Origin: Mesorhizobium ventifaucium
GTDB lineage: Bacteria > Pseudomonadota > Alphaproteobacteria > Rhizobiales > Rhizobiaceae
Assembly: GCF_935822925.1 (NCBI RefSeq)
Contig: NZ_CAKXZS010000004.1
Coordinates: 62,001 to 126,000, forward strand
DNA: 64,000 bases
Direction: 5' to 3'
The first letter of the stretch is position 1. Every line of letters begins with the position of its first letter. The notes beneath the pieces were generated by a model that was not told the DNA's origin, searched no databases, and saw only the letters and a list, made by a program, of their open reading frames with translations. Below, one piece after another: positions 33,919 through 43,400 of the stretch. A program made the translations under genes and the position numbers.

Positions 33919-36252
33919 TCAAAGCGCGTTCTGAACGGAACTCACCATAGCCGTGATTGCCTGCTTGTATTTTTCGAACTCGGGCGATGTCTGCCGGACT
34001 TCCGTCGTTGTCGTTGTCTGTTGGCTCACTTCAACCATCGCCGGGCTCAGCTTCCGCCCCATTTTCCTTTCGGCCCAGCTCACGACATAGCTGGCGGACT
34101 TGCCGGTGAGAAACGGGTTGGCTTGGATGACGGCCGATCCGAGCACGGCGCTCAATTGCGCCGAACCCGGCGACGACAGCACTTGATGGGCGCCTTCCAT
34201 TCCCAGGAAATGACAGAGATAGAGCCGGCCGGCTGTGATCTGGTGGCCGCGTGCCCGAAGATAGGCTTCGCCTTCGCGCGCCAGATTGCTGACCATCTCG
34301 CGCGAGATGGTGGCGTCAAAACGCAGAGCGAGCAGGTCGGCGGTTGACAGTGTCCGCGCCAGTTCGGGGCGGTAGGTGTTCATCATCCGGATCCAGGTCT
34401 TGGTTATGAACTGACCGGCGCCGGTCGCCGAAGAAAGTGGGTTCTTGGCGCGGGCTTTGCCGCCACTTTCGACCTGAACGATACGCTCGGTCAGCGTTTC
34501 GACAGCGGAAGCATCCGTCGCGATTGCCGTAACCGTGCCGAGCGGATCGACCGCCTGCCCATTGCGATAGAGTTCGAAATGCAGGTGCGGTCCAGTCGAA
34601 AGACCAGTGGTGCCGATGTAGCCAATGATATCGCCTGCCTTCACCTTCGCGCCGACACCGCCCTTGTCCGCGAATTTCTGCATATGCGCATAGCGCGTCT
34701 CACTGCCGTTTCCGTGCGAAATCTTCACCAGATTGCCGTAACCACTTCCATCGCCCTGAAAGACGATTTCGCCGTCGAAGGCGGCGGCTATCGGCGTGCC
34801 CAGAGGCGCCGCCCAATCCACGCCCTTGTGGATACGAACGGTTCCGAGGATTGGGTGCTTGCGTGGGCCGAAAGTGGAGGTCATGACCCCGTTGACCGGG
34901 GTGACCATGCCGTTGGCGACTGTCAGCGAGCGAACCTGATCGTCGCCGCTAACGCATGCAAACTGGCCGTCGGTCTGCTGGAACACGAAACAGTCAAGGC
35001 TTTTTTCGCTACCCTGGACGCCAACATACAGCACCCGTCCGGCCGTCTCTTCCTTGCCACGGGACCTTTGCGAATAGATCAGGACCAGACGCTGGTCTTC
35101 GCTGGCGAAGGCATCCAGATCCTGTCCTCGCGACAGATACATGATCGCTTCTCCGATCACGCCGGTCGGAACTTTGTTGCGCGCTGCTGTCGAGTAGATT
35201 GCGTCGAGCAGCCGGTATTGCCTTTTGTGCGTGCCTTGCGCCTGTGCACCCGAGTAGTTGAACAGGTCTTCGCGGACCCAGGGGTCCACACCAGACACAA
35301 ACACACCGGCGGCATTGCGCGTCAGCGTGCCGACAAATACGTTCCTGGCGTAGATCGAAACCTGCATGAGGGACATGGTTGTCGTCTCGCGCGTCGGCCT
35401 GAAACCGCGCATGGCGACGACATAACCTGGCTCAAGGCTTTCCCGATTGAAAAGCGCCTTCAGGGCTTCGCCTGCCAGCTTGGCATCCTCGGCGGAGAAA
35501 TGCGCATCGAGCGCAACGCTGTCCAAGCTGCGGTCGTTGAGGATCTTTACGAACGTGTCTTCGGTAGCCTCGTATCGTTGATGTTCACTGATGACATTTG
35601 CAACGCTTGTGTTGTTTTCGATCTGGGTTTTCTGGAACGCGGGAAGGGCTGCCTCGCCTGAATCGATTGTTTCGCCCCAACCTGCTTCGGCATCATCGGC
35701 ATCCCCCTGCGGGTCCGAAGCAACCGGAGCCTCGTTTAGAACGGGCGGTGGCTGAACATCGTTTTGCAGCTCGTTGGATGGCGCCGGCGCGGTCTGTCGC
35801 TGCGCCTGGAAGAATGCGAAATCTTCTTGCGTGGACGGTATCGTTGTCATGAACTTTTCGCTGGCGCTAAGCATCACGTCAGACAGAATTTCGATCTGGG
35901 GAGAAACGCCAGCCCCATCGAGTTCTGCCGGGCGCGGGATCACCTGGCTTTTTGTTGCGCCGCCGGTGTCGGGCGCAAGGGTGATCCACATCGGGTCGCC
36001 TGCGAGATCGATGATGGCAGGCACATAGACAGATGCGTCGGCTGGCACATCGTCGGTTCCCTCGACGGCGTGCAACTCCTCATCTTCGTCGCCAAACGAC
36101 CAATAATCCGCAGTGAGATAGAAGCCGGCAGCGATCGACAACAGGACAACCACGGCAAGACCGGCAAGGAGCCTGCGCCAGAGCCTGCGTCTGCGCAGGG
36201 CGGCGTGCGCCTGCTTTTTCAACCTGAAGCTTGTGTCGATACTGTGCGTCAC
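33919..36252 (-). CDS. M23 endopeptidase fused to lytic-transglycosylase-like domain
   Basis: 777 aa if started at the GTG at 36252, which overlaps the DUF1036 stop by 4 bp (GTGA); a GTG at 36282 is an alternative. A membrane segment (about residues 25-47) is followed by a long periplasmic linker. The LytM/M23 domain (about 455-575) has FGPRKHP, HKGVDWA and GPHLHFEL, so the zinc ligands are complete. After it (about 590-690) comes a transglycosylase-like fold: VESGG with catalytic Glu, then GAGQFITKTW, as in SLT-type enzymes. Members of T6SS loci with cell-wall hydrolase activity open the peptidoglycan for assembly. Last gene of the left T6SS operon. Confidence 0.8.
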   Translation of the reverse strand: MTHSIDTSFRLKKQAHAALRRRRLWRRLLAGLAVVVLLSIAAGFYLTADYWSFGDEDEELHAVEGTDDVPADASVYVPAIIDLAGDPMWITLAPDTGGATKSQVIPRPAELDGAGVSPQIEILSDVMLSASEKFMTTIPSTQEDFAFFQAQRQTAPAPSNELQNDVQPPPVLNEAPVASDPQGDADDAEAGWGETIDSGEAALPAFQKTQIENNTSVANVISEHQRYEATEDTFVKILNDRSLDSVALDAHFSAEDAKLAGEALKALFNRESLEPGYVVAMRGFRPTRETTTMSLMQVSIYARNVFVGTLTRNAAGVFVSGVDPWVREDLFNYSGAQAQGTHKRQYRLLDAIYSTAARNKVPTGVIGEAIMYLSRGQDLDAFASEDQRLVLIYSQRSRGKEETAGRVLYVGVQGSEKSLDCFVFQQTDGQFACVSGDDQVRSLTVANGMVTPVNGVMTSTFGPRKHPILGTVRIHKGVDWAAPLGTPIAAAFDGEIVFQGDGSGYGNLVKISHGNGSETRYAHMQKFADKGGVGAKVKAGDIIGYIGTTGLSTGPHLHFELYRNGQAVDPLGTVTAIATDASAVETLTERIVQVESGGKARAKNPLSSATGAGQFITKTWIRMMNTYRPELARTLSTADLLALRFDATISREMVSNLAREGEAYLRARGHQITAGRLYLCHFLGMEGAHQVLSSPGSAQLSAVLGSAVIQANPFLTGKSASYVVSWAERKMGRKLSPAMVEVSQQTTTTTEVRQTSPEFEKYKQAITAMVSSVQNAL

Positions 36253-36755
36253 GGATTGCTTCCGGTCAGAAAAAAGGTCCACCGCACCTGTTCAAGCGTA
36301 TCGACTTCGAGAAATCGTGCGGCGATATGGCCGCGCTGCCAGCATTCATCGATGCCGCGTATCGAGAAACGCCGCCGGTCGATGCACATTTCGGTCGACC
36401 CGGTCAGGGTCGCATGGCCAAAAACGTCCGTCGCATAGATGTAAATGTAGCGGTTGGTGAGTTCCTCGCGGATGACGTTCACGCACTGATTTGCGCCGAT
36501 GGTCCACCAGCCATCGGTCTGGTCCGCATTGTCGACCTTTTGGCCGACAGCGAGATTGACGACGTCGAGTGTCTGATTGCAGACGGTGAATTCGGCGCGC
36601 GCTTCGTGGGACGACAGGAGAGCCAGCAATGTCGCGCCCAATATGACCGCAAGTCTGATACGGCCTCTCAGGGCAAGCAGGCCGCGAAGCCAGTCACGCT
36701 GATTGTTGGGCGGGACAGCGGTCAGGAAGGAAAAACGCGAGCTGCGGAAGTCCAT
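36249..36755 (-). CDS. DUF1036 family secreted protein
   Basis: 168 aa. Cationic start and a membrane/signal segment (about residues 33-52 ending in ARA), then the DUF1036 domain with FTVCNQTLDVVNLA, GWWTIGANQC, YIYATDVFG and MCIDRRRF, including four conserved Cys that may pair. DUF1036 proteins are small periplasmic proteins of unknown function, present in many alphaproteobacteria. Here one is placed between the T6SS kinase and the cell-wall hydrolase genes and probably has a role in the envelope part of the T6SS. Confidence 0.78.
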   Translation of the reverse strand: MDFRSSRFSFLTAVPPNNQRDWLRGLLALRGRIRLAVILGATLLALLSSHEARAEFTVCNQTLDVVNLAVGQKVDNADQTDGWWTIGANQCVNVIREELTNRYIYIYATDVFGHATLTGSTEMCIDRRRFSIRGIDECWQRGHIAARFLEVDTLEQVRWTFFLTGSNP

Positions 36756-36766
36756 CGGCGTCCATG

Positions 36767-39484
36767 CTACCCGCCGAGCCGGAAGTACTTTGCCGTGGCG
36801 GAGAACTCAGATCGGTTGATGTCGATCTCTTCGAGAATCCTGGGCAACAGCAGCGCGGCCGGTGTCGGCGCGGAGAACGCCGCAGCGTGAATATCCTGTG
36901 GACCCGTGATCACCATTATGATCTGCGGCACGACCTTGCCGGCCGCCTTGTCGGCTGCGCCGAGATCGATCGGAATGTTGAAAGTGGCCTTGTCTGCTTG
37001 CGCCAAGATACGATCGTCGAGGCTGAATGCCATGCCCCTGTGGTCGATCAGCAGCACGCTGGAAATGAGGCCGCCATGCGTCACCAGCGAGCCGCCGATC
37101 GGCGAGCCGCTCGGCACCGTCGTTCGATCGAGAACAAGCTGCGGCTTGTCAGCCGGCATCTGGTCCAGAAAGCGCAGAAAGTTGGTGACTTCGCATTGAG
37201 CCGGCTCAATGAGGCGGACGCTGATGTCCGGTTCGACACGGAATCTTGCCTGGAAATCGGACAGCATTCGTTCGAACGGCTGGACCTCTGTGCCCAATCC
37301 CTCGATCGCGACGGCGGCCTCGGTTGCCGACGTCAACGTCGCATAGAAACAGTCGCCGCCGTTGAAGTCCCGCACCCAGGAGACCCGTTGCGCAGCGTGG
37401 TCAAGGGCATTTTTCGGCGGCAGTTTCAGGTCCGGTTTCGGCACGTTCAAGGCAACAGTGGCTTCGCCCGGCTGTTTGCCTGGCGCCGGCTCGTACCGCT
37501 GCCGTTTTGCGCTCGCATCATCCGTCTGGCTTACAGCGGGTTCGGGCACCCTCGCGGCCTGCTGGCTGGCCGGTTGATCGGGCTTCCGGCTCTCCAACCT
37601 TTCGGGCTGGACCGCTGGGGGCGGCGAGGCCTTGTCAGCCGGCGGGTTGGGCGCGACCTGGATGCGCGGCGGAACCGGCTCAGGGGTTTCCTCGGTTGGC
37701 GAAAGGACTTCGGCGGGCCGTGTCGGCTCCAACTTTTGATCCGCCGCGGCATCTGCCCGATTTTCAGCTGGCGATGGCGCCTCGGCTGCCGCCGGCTCCG
37801 AGGTGTCCTCGGATGCCACCGGCTCCGACGTGTCCTCGGATGCCGCCGGCTCCGGGGGTTCCTCGGTTGGCGAGAGGACTTCGGCGGGCCGCGTCGGCTC
37901 CAACCTTTGATCCGCCGCGGCATCTGGCCAATTTTCAGCTGGCGGCTGCGCTTCGGCTGCCGCCGGCTCCGAGGTTTCTTCGGATGCCGCCGGCTCCGAC
38001 GTTTCTTCGGATGCCGCCGGCTCCGACGTTTCTTCGGATGCCGACCGTTCCGGGGTTTCCTCGGATGGTGAGAGGATTTCGGCGGGTCGTGTCGGCTCCA
38101 ACTTTTGATCCGCCGCGGCAGCTGCCTGACTTTCAGCTGGCGGCGCAGTGGCTTCTGTTTGTGACTGCTCAGGTAGAACTGCCTTTGCCGGCTCATCGCC
38201 CGGCGAAGTTGCAGCGCTATCCGTCGGGGCCGGTTTTGACGCGTTTGGCGACAAGAACGCTGTATCGCCGGCGGTCGGTGTGGAAGGCGTCATCAGGCCG
38301 CTGAGATAAACGCCTGCACCCGACGCGACAGCTAATATCGCCAAGGCAGCGATCGCGATCGATCGGGTCTTGGCGGACTTTGCAGCGACCTTTGGCAAAA
38401 CCGCCCGAGCAGGACCGGCAACTGGCGAAGGCCTTGGCTCGGACAGAAGCGCCGGCCGGACATGCGGAACGAAGCGCTGCTCACCGGCAGCCGCCGGAGG
38501 CTGACTTGCCATCTTGGGACCGGCAAGCTTGGGACCGGGAAGCTTGGGGCCAGGCGCAGCGGTTCCCCCCGTTCGCGGCGTCCGGTCGCGCGGTGTGATG
38601 GACGTTGGCGGCCTTGTCTCCTCGTCCGTGTCGTCACGTGTCGCCCTGGCGATATCCGCCATGCTGATCGGCCGTTCCTGTGGATCCGGCTGCAGCATGG
38701 CCTCAACAATTCCACGAAAATCGGCGTCGATGTCGGATAGGTCCGGAACGGTTCGGCGTTTTTCCACGATCTCGAACTGGGAGCCGCCCATGTCGATCGG
38801 TTTCCCGCGCAGAGCAGCGGCCAGCACCAGGCCCAGGCTGTAGATGTCGGATTGTTCGCTGACATCGCCGCTGAACAGCCCGAGCTGTTCGGGAGAAACG
38901 TAGTTATACTTGCCCGCGAACTTTCCGCCGATCAGCGTCTCGCCGCCGACGGTCGCCGACCGCGCGATGCCAAAATCGATGATCTTTGCGCGATCGACCC
39001 GGCCTCCTGGCAGGATGATGTTATCCGGGGAGAGGTCGCGGTGTATCGCCCCCGCCTGGTGCACGGCGCTCAAGCCGGAAGCCAGACGATGGCAGAGCTT
39101 GCGCACGTCTTCCGTCGGCATCGGGCCACGTCGCATGATATCGAACAGCGATTGGCCGTCGACGAACTCCATGGCAAGGTAGGGGCGACCGATACCGGGG
39201 TCGATCGTGAAGACGTGATATCGCACGACCGCGTCGTGCGACAGGTGATTGAGGATCGATGCTTCCTTGCGGAACAGCGACAGGATCGTCTGGTCACGGG
39301 CGAACTCGGGCAATACGATCTTGATCGCGACGTGGTCGCCGGTCTGGATGTTGTGGCCACGGTAGACTTCGCCCATGCCACCGAATGCGATCCGCTCGTC
39401 CAGTTCATAGATGCCGCTGAGTTGCGTGCCTACGGCTGTGGTGGCCACGTCAGGCGATATCCGCGTCTTGTCGTCGGCGCTCAT
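36767..39484 (-). CDS. ppkA: T6SS serine/threonine protein kinase (PpkA type)
   Basis: 905 aa from the ATG at 39484. Kinase domain about residues 20-300: glycine loop IAFGGMGEVY, VAIK Lys, catalytic loop HRDLSPDN (Ser in place of the usual Lys) and DFGIA. A membrane segment (about 375-395) follows, then a Pro/Ser/Glu-rich repeat region (about 450-605), and a C-terminal periplasmic domain. This is the layout of PpkA, the kinase that switches on T6SS by phosphorylating Fha. It sits 5 bp from the matching phosphatase gene. Two Fha genes in this window are its likely targets. Confidence 0.85.
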   Translation of the reverse strand: MSADDKTRISPDVATTAVGTQLSGIYELDERIAFGGMGEVYRGHNIQTGDHVAIKIVLPEFARDQTILSLFRKEASILNHLSHDAVVRYHVFTIDPGIGRPYLAMEFVDGQSLFDIMRRGPMPTEDVRKLCHRLASGLSAVHQAGAIHRDLSPDNIILPGGRVDRAKIIDFGIARSATVGGETLIGGKFAGKYNYVSPEQLGLFSGDVSEQSDIYSLGLVLAAALRGKPIDMGGSQFEIVEKRRTVPDLSDIDADFRGIVEAMLQPDPQERPISMADIARATRDDTDEETRPPTSITPRDRTPRTGGTAAPGPKLPGPKLAGPKMASQPPAAAGEQRFVPHVRPALLSEPRPSPVAGPARAVLPKVAAKSAKTRSIAIAALAILAVASGAGVYLSGLMTPSTPTAGDTAFLSPNASKPAPTDSAATSPGDEPAKAVLPEQSQTEATAPPAESQAAAAADQKLEPTRPAEILSPSEETPERSASEETSEPAASEETSEPAASEETSEPAAAEAQPPAENWPDAAADQRLEPTRPAEVLSPTEEPPEPAASEDTSEPVASEDTSEPAAAEAPSPAENRADAAADQKLEPTRPAEVLSPTEETPEPVPPRIQVAPNPPADKASPPPAVQPERLESRKPDQPASQQAARVPEPAVSQTDDASAKRQRYEPAPGKQPGEATVALNVPKPDLKLPPKNALDHAAQRVSWVRDFNGGDCFYATLTSATEAAVAIEGLGTEVQPFERMLSDFQARFRVEPDISVRLIEPAQCEVTNFLRFLDQMPADKPQLVLDRTTVPSGSPIGGSLVTHGGLISSVLLIDHRGMAFSLDDRILAQADKATFNIPIDLGAADKAAGKVVPQIIMVITGPQDIHAAAFSAPTPAALLLPRILEEIDINRSEFSATAKYFRLGG
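37675..38125 (-). repeat. Imperfect repeats inside ppkA
   Basis: Three copies of a unit beginning AADQKLEPTRPAE-x-LSP lie at about 37700-37750, 37880-37925 and 38075-38122, joined by further short repeats of AASEETSEP. The codons remain similar as well as the residues, which points to recent duplication. This is a flexible periplasmic linker between the membrane segment and the terminal domain. Confidence 0.75.
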
Positions 39485-39489
39485 CAGCC

Positions 39490-40257
39490 TCAACCTTCCG
39501 CTCTGGAAGGACCGGGATAGGCCCCACTGCGCCCGTCTCCGATCTTGACGAGCACGATCGTGACATTGTCCGTTCCCCCGCGCGCCAGCACCATTTGAAG
39601 CAGGTTTTCGCATGCCGCCTGAGGTGTCGCCGACACCGCCGCCGCCTCAATCTCGGCGTCTGTGACATGCGCTGTCAGCCCGTCGGTGCTCAACACAAAT
39701 ATGTCGCCCGGCATGATTTCGCCTTGCTGGAAATCAATGACGATCTCGTCGCTGACGCCGACCGCATGCGTGATAACGTTGCGGCGTGGCCAGGCGAGCG
39801 CTTCGGCTGCACTGATCATGCCCCTGTCGAGAAGTTCCTGGACTTCGGTATGGTCCTTCGAAATCTGCGAGATCGAGGCGTTGCGGATCAGATAAACGCG
39901 ACTGTCGCCTGCCCACAGGCAGGCAAAGCGCCCATCCATCGCCAGCAGGGCGGCGACAGTGGAGCCAATGGTTACTCCGCGGGATTCCGATATCCTGCGG
40001 ATTTCGGCATTTGCCCGGCTCAGCCGGTCCTCGAAGCGCGCGCGAAGATCCGGTGCAGAGCTTGCAATGCCGATCGTTGCCAGATGATCGACAATGCTGG
40101 CCGAAGCGACTTCCCCGGCATCATGTCCACCCATTCCATCGGCCACCACCCACAGGCCGGTTTCCGGCTCGACCAGATAGCTGTCTTCGTTGAGCTCACG
40201 GACACAGCCTCTGTGGCTAACGCCGAAGCTTTCAAAGGGAAGGGCGACATTGTTCAC
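39490..40257 (-). CDS. pppA: PP2C-type protein phosphatase (PppA)
   Basis: 255 aa. PP2C motifs are complete: NEDSY near residue 24, DGMGGHDAG near 41, GDSRVY in the middle, and the LSTDGL and GGTDNVT blocks near the end, all with the Mg/Mn-binding Asp residues. PppA removes the phosphate that PpkA puts on Fha, keeping T6SS assembly off. Its ATG overlaps the stop of a 53-aa gene by 4 bp (ATGA at 40254-40257). No membrane segment, cytoplasmic. Confidence 0.88.
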   Translation of the reverse strand: MNNVALPFESFGVSHRGCVRELNEDSYLVEPETGLWVVADGMGGHDAGEVASASIVDHLATIGIASSAPDLRARFEDRLSRANAEIRRISESRGVTIGSTVAALLAMDGRFACLWAGDSRVYLIRNASISQISKDHTEVQELLDRGMISAAEALAWPRRNVITHAVGVSDEIVIDFQQGEIMPGDIFVLSTDGLTAHVTDAEIEAAAVSATPQAACENLLQMVLARGGTDNVTIVLVKIGDGRSGAYPGPSRAEG

Positions 40258-40415
40258 TTTGCCACCAAGCGCTTCTCAAGCGTCCTCTGCGGCGCACCGT
40301 CAGGCGCTCGCTCGCGCCAGTTTGCCACAGGCTCGAACGTTAGAGTATCGAAATCAACGTCCGCCCATCTGTTGCCGATGGACAGCCGCATCGTATTGGA
40401 AAATTCAAGGGTCAT
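40254..40415 (-). CDS. 53-aa microprotein between tssM and pppA
   Basis: 53 aa, ATG at 40415, one base after the tssM stop (TGAGATG), and overlapping pppA by 4 bp. This is too small for most gene finders but is held on both ends by tight coupling in a T6SS operon, which is hard to explain otherwise. The sequence is soluble, with Trp twice (NRWADVDF, VANWRER) and several charged residues. No family recognised. Coupling would help keep the PppA level tied to TssM. Confidence 0.6.
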   Translation of the reverse strand: MTLEFSNTMRLSIGNRWADVDFDTLTFEPVANWRERAPDGAPQRTLEKRLVAK

Positions 40416-40416
40416 C

Positions 40417-43400
40417 TCAAAACGCCTTTGGACAGCTGAACCCGGAAAGCGCAGGAAGGAAGAGAGGGTTGGGGTCCGAACTGCTCTGGACCGTATAGGC
40501 GACATCGCGTCCGCCGATCACGAAGCGGGCTTCCGTGTTGCCGCCGGTGCTGGTGATATCAGCCTTGTCCAGCAGGCGCTTCAGTGCCCACGGACCATCG
40601 AACTTGATCGCGGACTCACGGCCCGGCATTTGGGGAATGAGGCTCAGGCTCGCCGACGCGGAAGCCATGCCGTTCGGCCAGGTCACCGTGCTTGGCGCGT
40701 TGCCCGCCTGGTTGCTTTGGACGATCTGGCCATCGACGTCGAGTACCGCCGTATCGGCGTCGCCATGCAGAGAAAACGGCGTAAAAGTGACACTGACCGA
40801 CGGTACCGAACCACCTGAAGGAAAGAAGGCATTGCGGATTTCCGCCGCCAGCTGGAAGTTTTTCAAGGTCGACTTGGACAGGTCGCGCCCGAAACGCGCA
40901 TCCTGCTTCCAGTTCCAGTCCTGGCCGGTCATGTCGATCAGCGATGCGAGATTCTGTGCGAAGAACCGGTCCATCAGTCCGCCTGGAGCGAACAGTTTCG
41001 CGAAATCCGCCATCGCAATATCCTCCGAGCCATCGCTGGCGAAGGGATAACGGCCCTCGACCATCTCCTCGCAGGCGCGGGTGACCGTCTGGTCGAGCAT
41101 CTGGTTCAAATTCGTCAGCGAGGTTTCTGCGACGTTGCCGTCGAGCTCGTCGGCGGTCGCAGTAACCATTCGGGCGAGTTGCTTGGGCAGCCGCGAGACA
41201 TTGGCGCGAAGGGTGGATATCTGCAGCTGCAGATTCATGTTGGCGCGTTCCGTTTGCGAAGGGACATCGGCCGCCAATTGCAGGCTTTGATAGATGTCGC
41301 GGAAATTCTGCGTCAGTGCATCGATTGGGCGGCGTCCGGCGGGACCGCTCACCAATGCCTGAAATGATCTGAATTGTGCTTCGATGTTCGCCCCAGGGTT
41401 CTGGTTTTGCGCGCTAGCGGACCCTGTGCCGGCCCGGCTTTGCGATTTGCCGCTGGCGATTTGAATGCCGATGCGGGCCAATCCCCTGGCGATATCTGCA
41501 GCGTTTTGCGGCTGGTTTTGAAGCATGCCGGCTTCGGCCTCGGAGCCTGACTCTTCGCTGGAACCAGCGTCTCGCGTCAGTGCTGTTTCGTCGGCTATCG
41601 CCGTAAACAGCTGGTCGATTGGCGAGGTCGGTGACGCGGCAGCGGAGAGCGCGATATAGTCCGGCTTGTCCTCCAGCACTGCCTTGAACTTCAGTCTGTC
41701 GAGAACGCTGTTCCACGCTGCGGCGAACTCCCTTCCATAGCGCTCGACAAGTTCGGGACCGAGTTTTGGCAACTCCTGGTCGATGCCACCTTGCTCGGCG
41801 CCGCCGCCGAGAACCCACTGCTCATCGACAAGCATCTGCGCAATGCGCGAGAGTTGTCCGAGATAGAAGTTGTTGAAGCCGCTATAGGTGTAGATCCCGG
41901 GAACGCGAAGGCCTGACAGATCGCCACCATCGACACGCTCGAACAACAGCTGCGCTTCCGGCCCGCCTTTGACGGAGACGGAAAAATCGTCCAGCGCTGC
42001 GGCGTATACCGCCGACTTGACCAGGGCAGAGGCACGATCGGCAAGGCTCATGCGTCCGAGCGAGCGTTGAGCGGCTTCGACAAGTGGCTGGTTGAGTTCG
42101 AAAACCGGATCATAGGCGTCGTCCAGCGCAAGCATGGCCCGCAGATGCTTTTCGAGTTGCGCCCGTCCCTCGCGGTTGTTTTCACCCGGATACCGGTTCT
42201 GCTCCCAGTCCTGCCTCATCCAGGACACGATCAACTCGTCGTCGACCTTGGGCGCCTTGCCGCCAAGCATCATGTAGACCTTCAGCGGTTCGTAGAGCGC
42301 GCTGGGATCAGCCATCCTGGCCTGGATCGTCCGTTCGGCCTGAAGCAGCAGGCGCGAGCGGAACATGCGCTCCAGCGCCTGCCGGTAAGCTGTTTTTGAT
42401 GCCGAAAGCAGTCTTTCCCGCTGACTGAGGCCGAACGTCTCCTGGATCGGGGTCGGCAAGTCATCGGTGTCGAACCCGGCCGGCAGTTCGCGCAACTGGT
42501 CGAGCGGGCCGATGACGTTTTCGAGGTCGACGTCGGCGACCGTCGTGCTTTTGAGGAGCGGGTCGGCAGTCTCGCGATACTGGCTTGCGGCTTGCGTGGT
42601 AGAAGCGATCAGCGACCTGTTGGCGGTAAAGCTCAGGGCCAGGGTGCCCAGAGCCCCGGCAGCCATCAATGCTATTGCGCCAAGGCCGCCATATCTGGCG
42701 ATCGCTGCACGCTTTTCAGCCGATTTGTCGTATGAAACCCAGCCGGATTCGGCGAAAATGACGCCGGTCAGAAGATCATGCAGGAAGAAGCTTTTGCCGG
42801 TGCCGGAAAGATGGGCGCCAGAAGCGCTGCCGAAACTGCGGCCGATTGCGCCCAGCACCTGGTCGATCGGCGTGCCCTCCTGCGTGCCTGACGAAAAATA
42901 CAGTCCACGCAGGCTGACATTCACCTGGCTGCGAGCCGGATCGAATAGGCTGGCGACGAAACTGGCAATACGGCTTTTTAGCGCGTCAAATTGAGCTGGA
43001 AAGCCAAAGATGGCTATGCGCGCCACCGGATCGGCCTCTTCTTGCAGGCGGTCGGCCATCTCCTCTGCCAGGCGCTTTGCCAATGCGTCTAATTCGGCCG
43101 GTGCCTCACCGGCCATGTTCTTGCTGCGATCGGCGGTCTGGAATGTCGCGCCCCACACTTTGCGGCGGCGCTGCTCGTCGAAACCGCCAAAATAATCCAT
43201 GAAACCGGAGACAAGGTCGGCCTTGGTGAAGAGCAGGTACACTGGGAACTGGATTTTCAGTGTTTCGTGGATTTCGCGCAGACGGCTGCGTATTTCAACG
43301 ACATGGATGTCAAGCTGCCGATCATCGAGGCTGATGAGATCGGCAAGGCTGATGGCCAGAATGACCCCGTTGATCGGTTGCCTTGTGCGGTATCGCTTGA

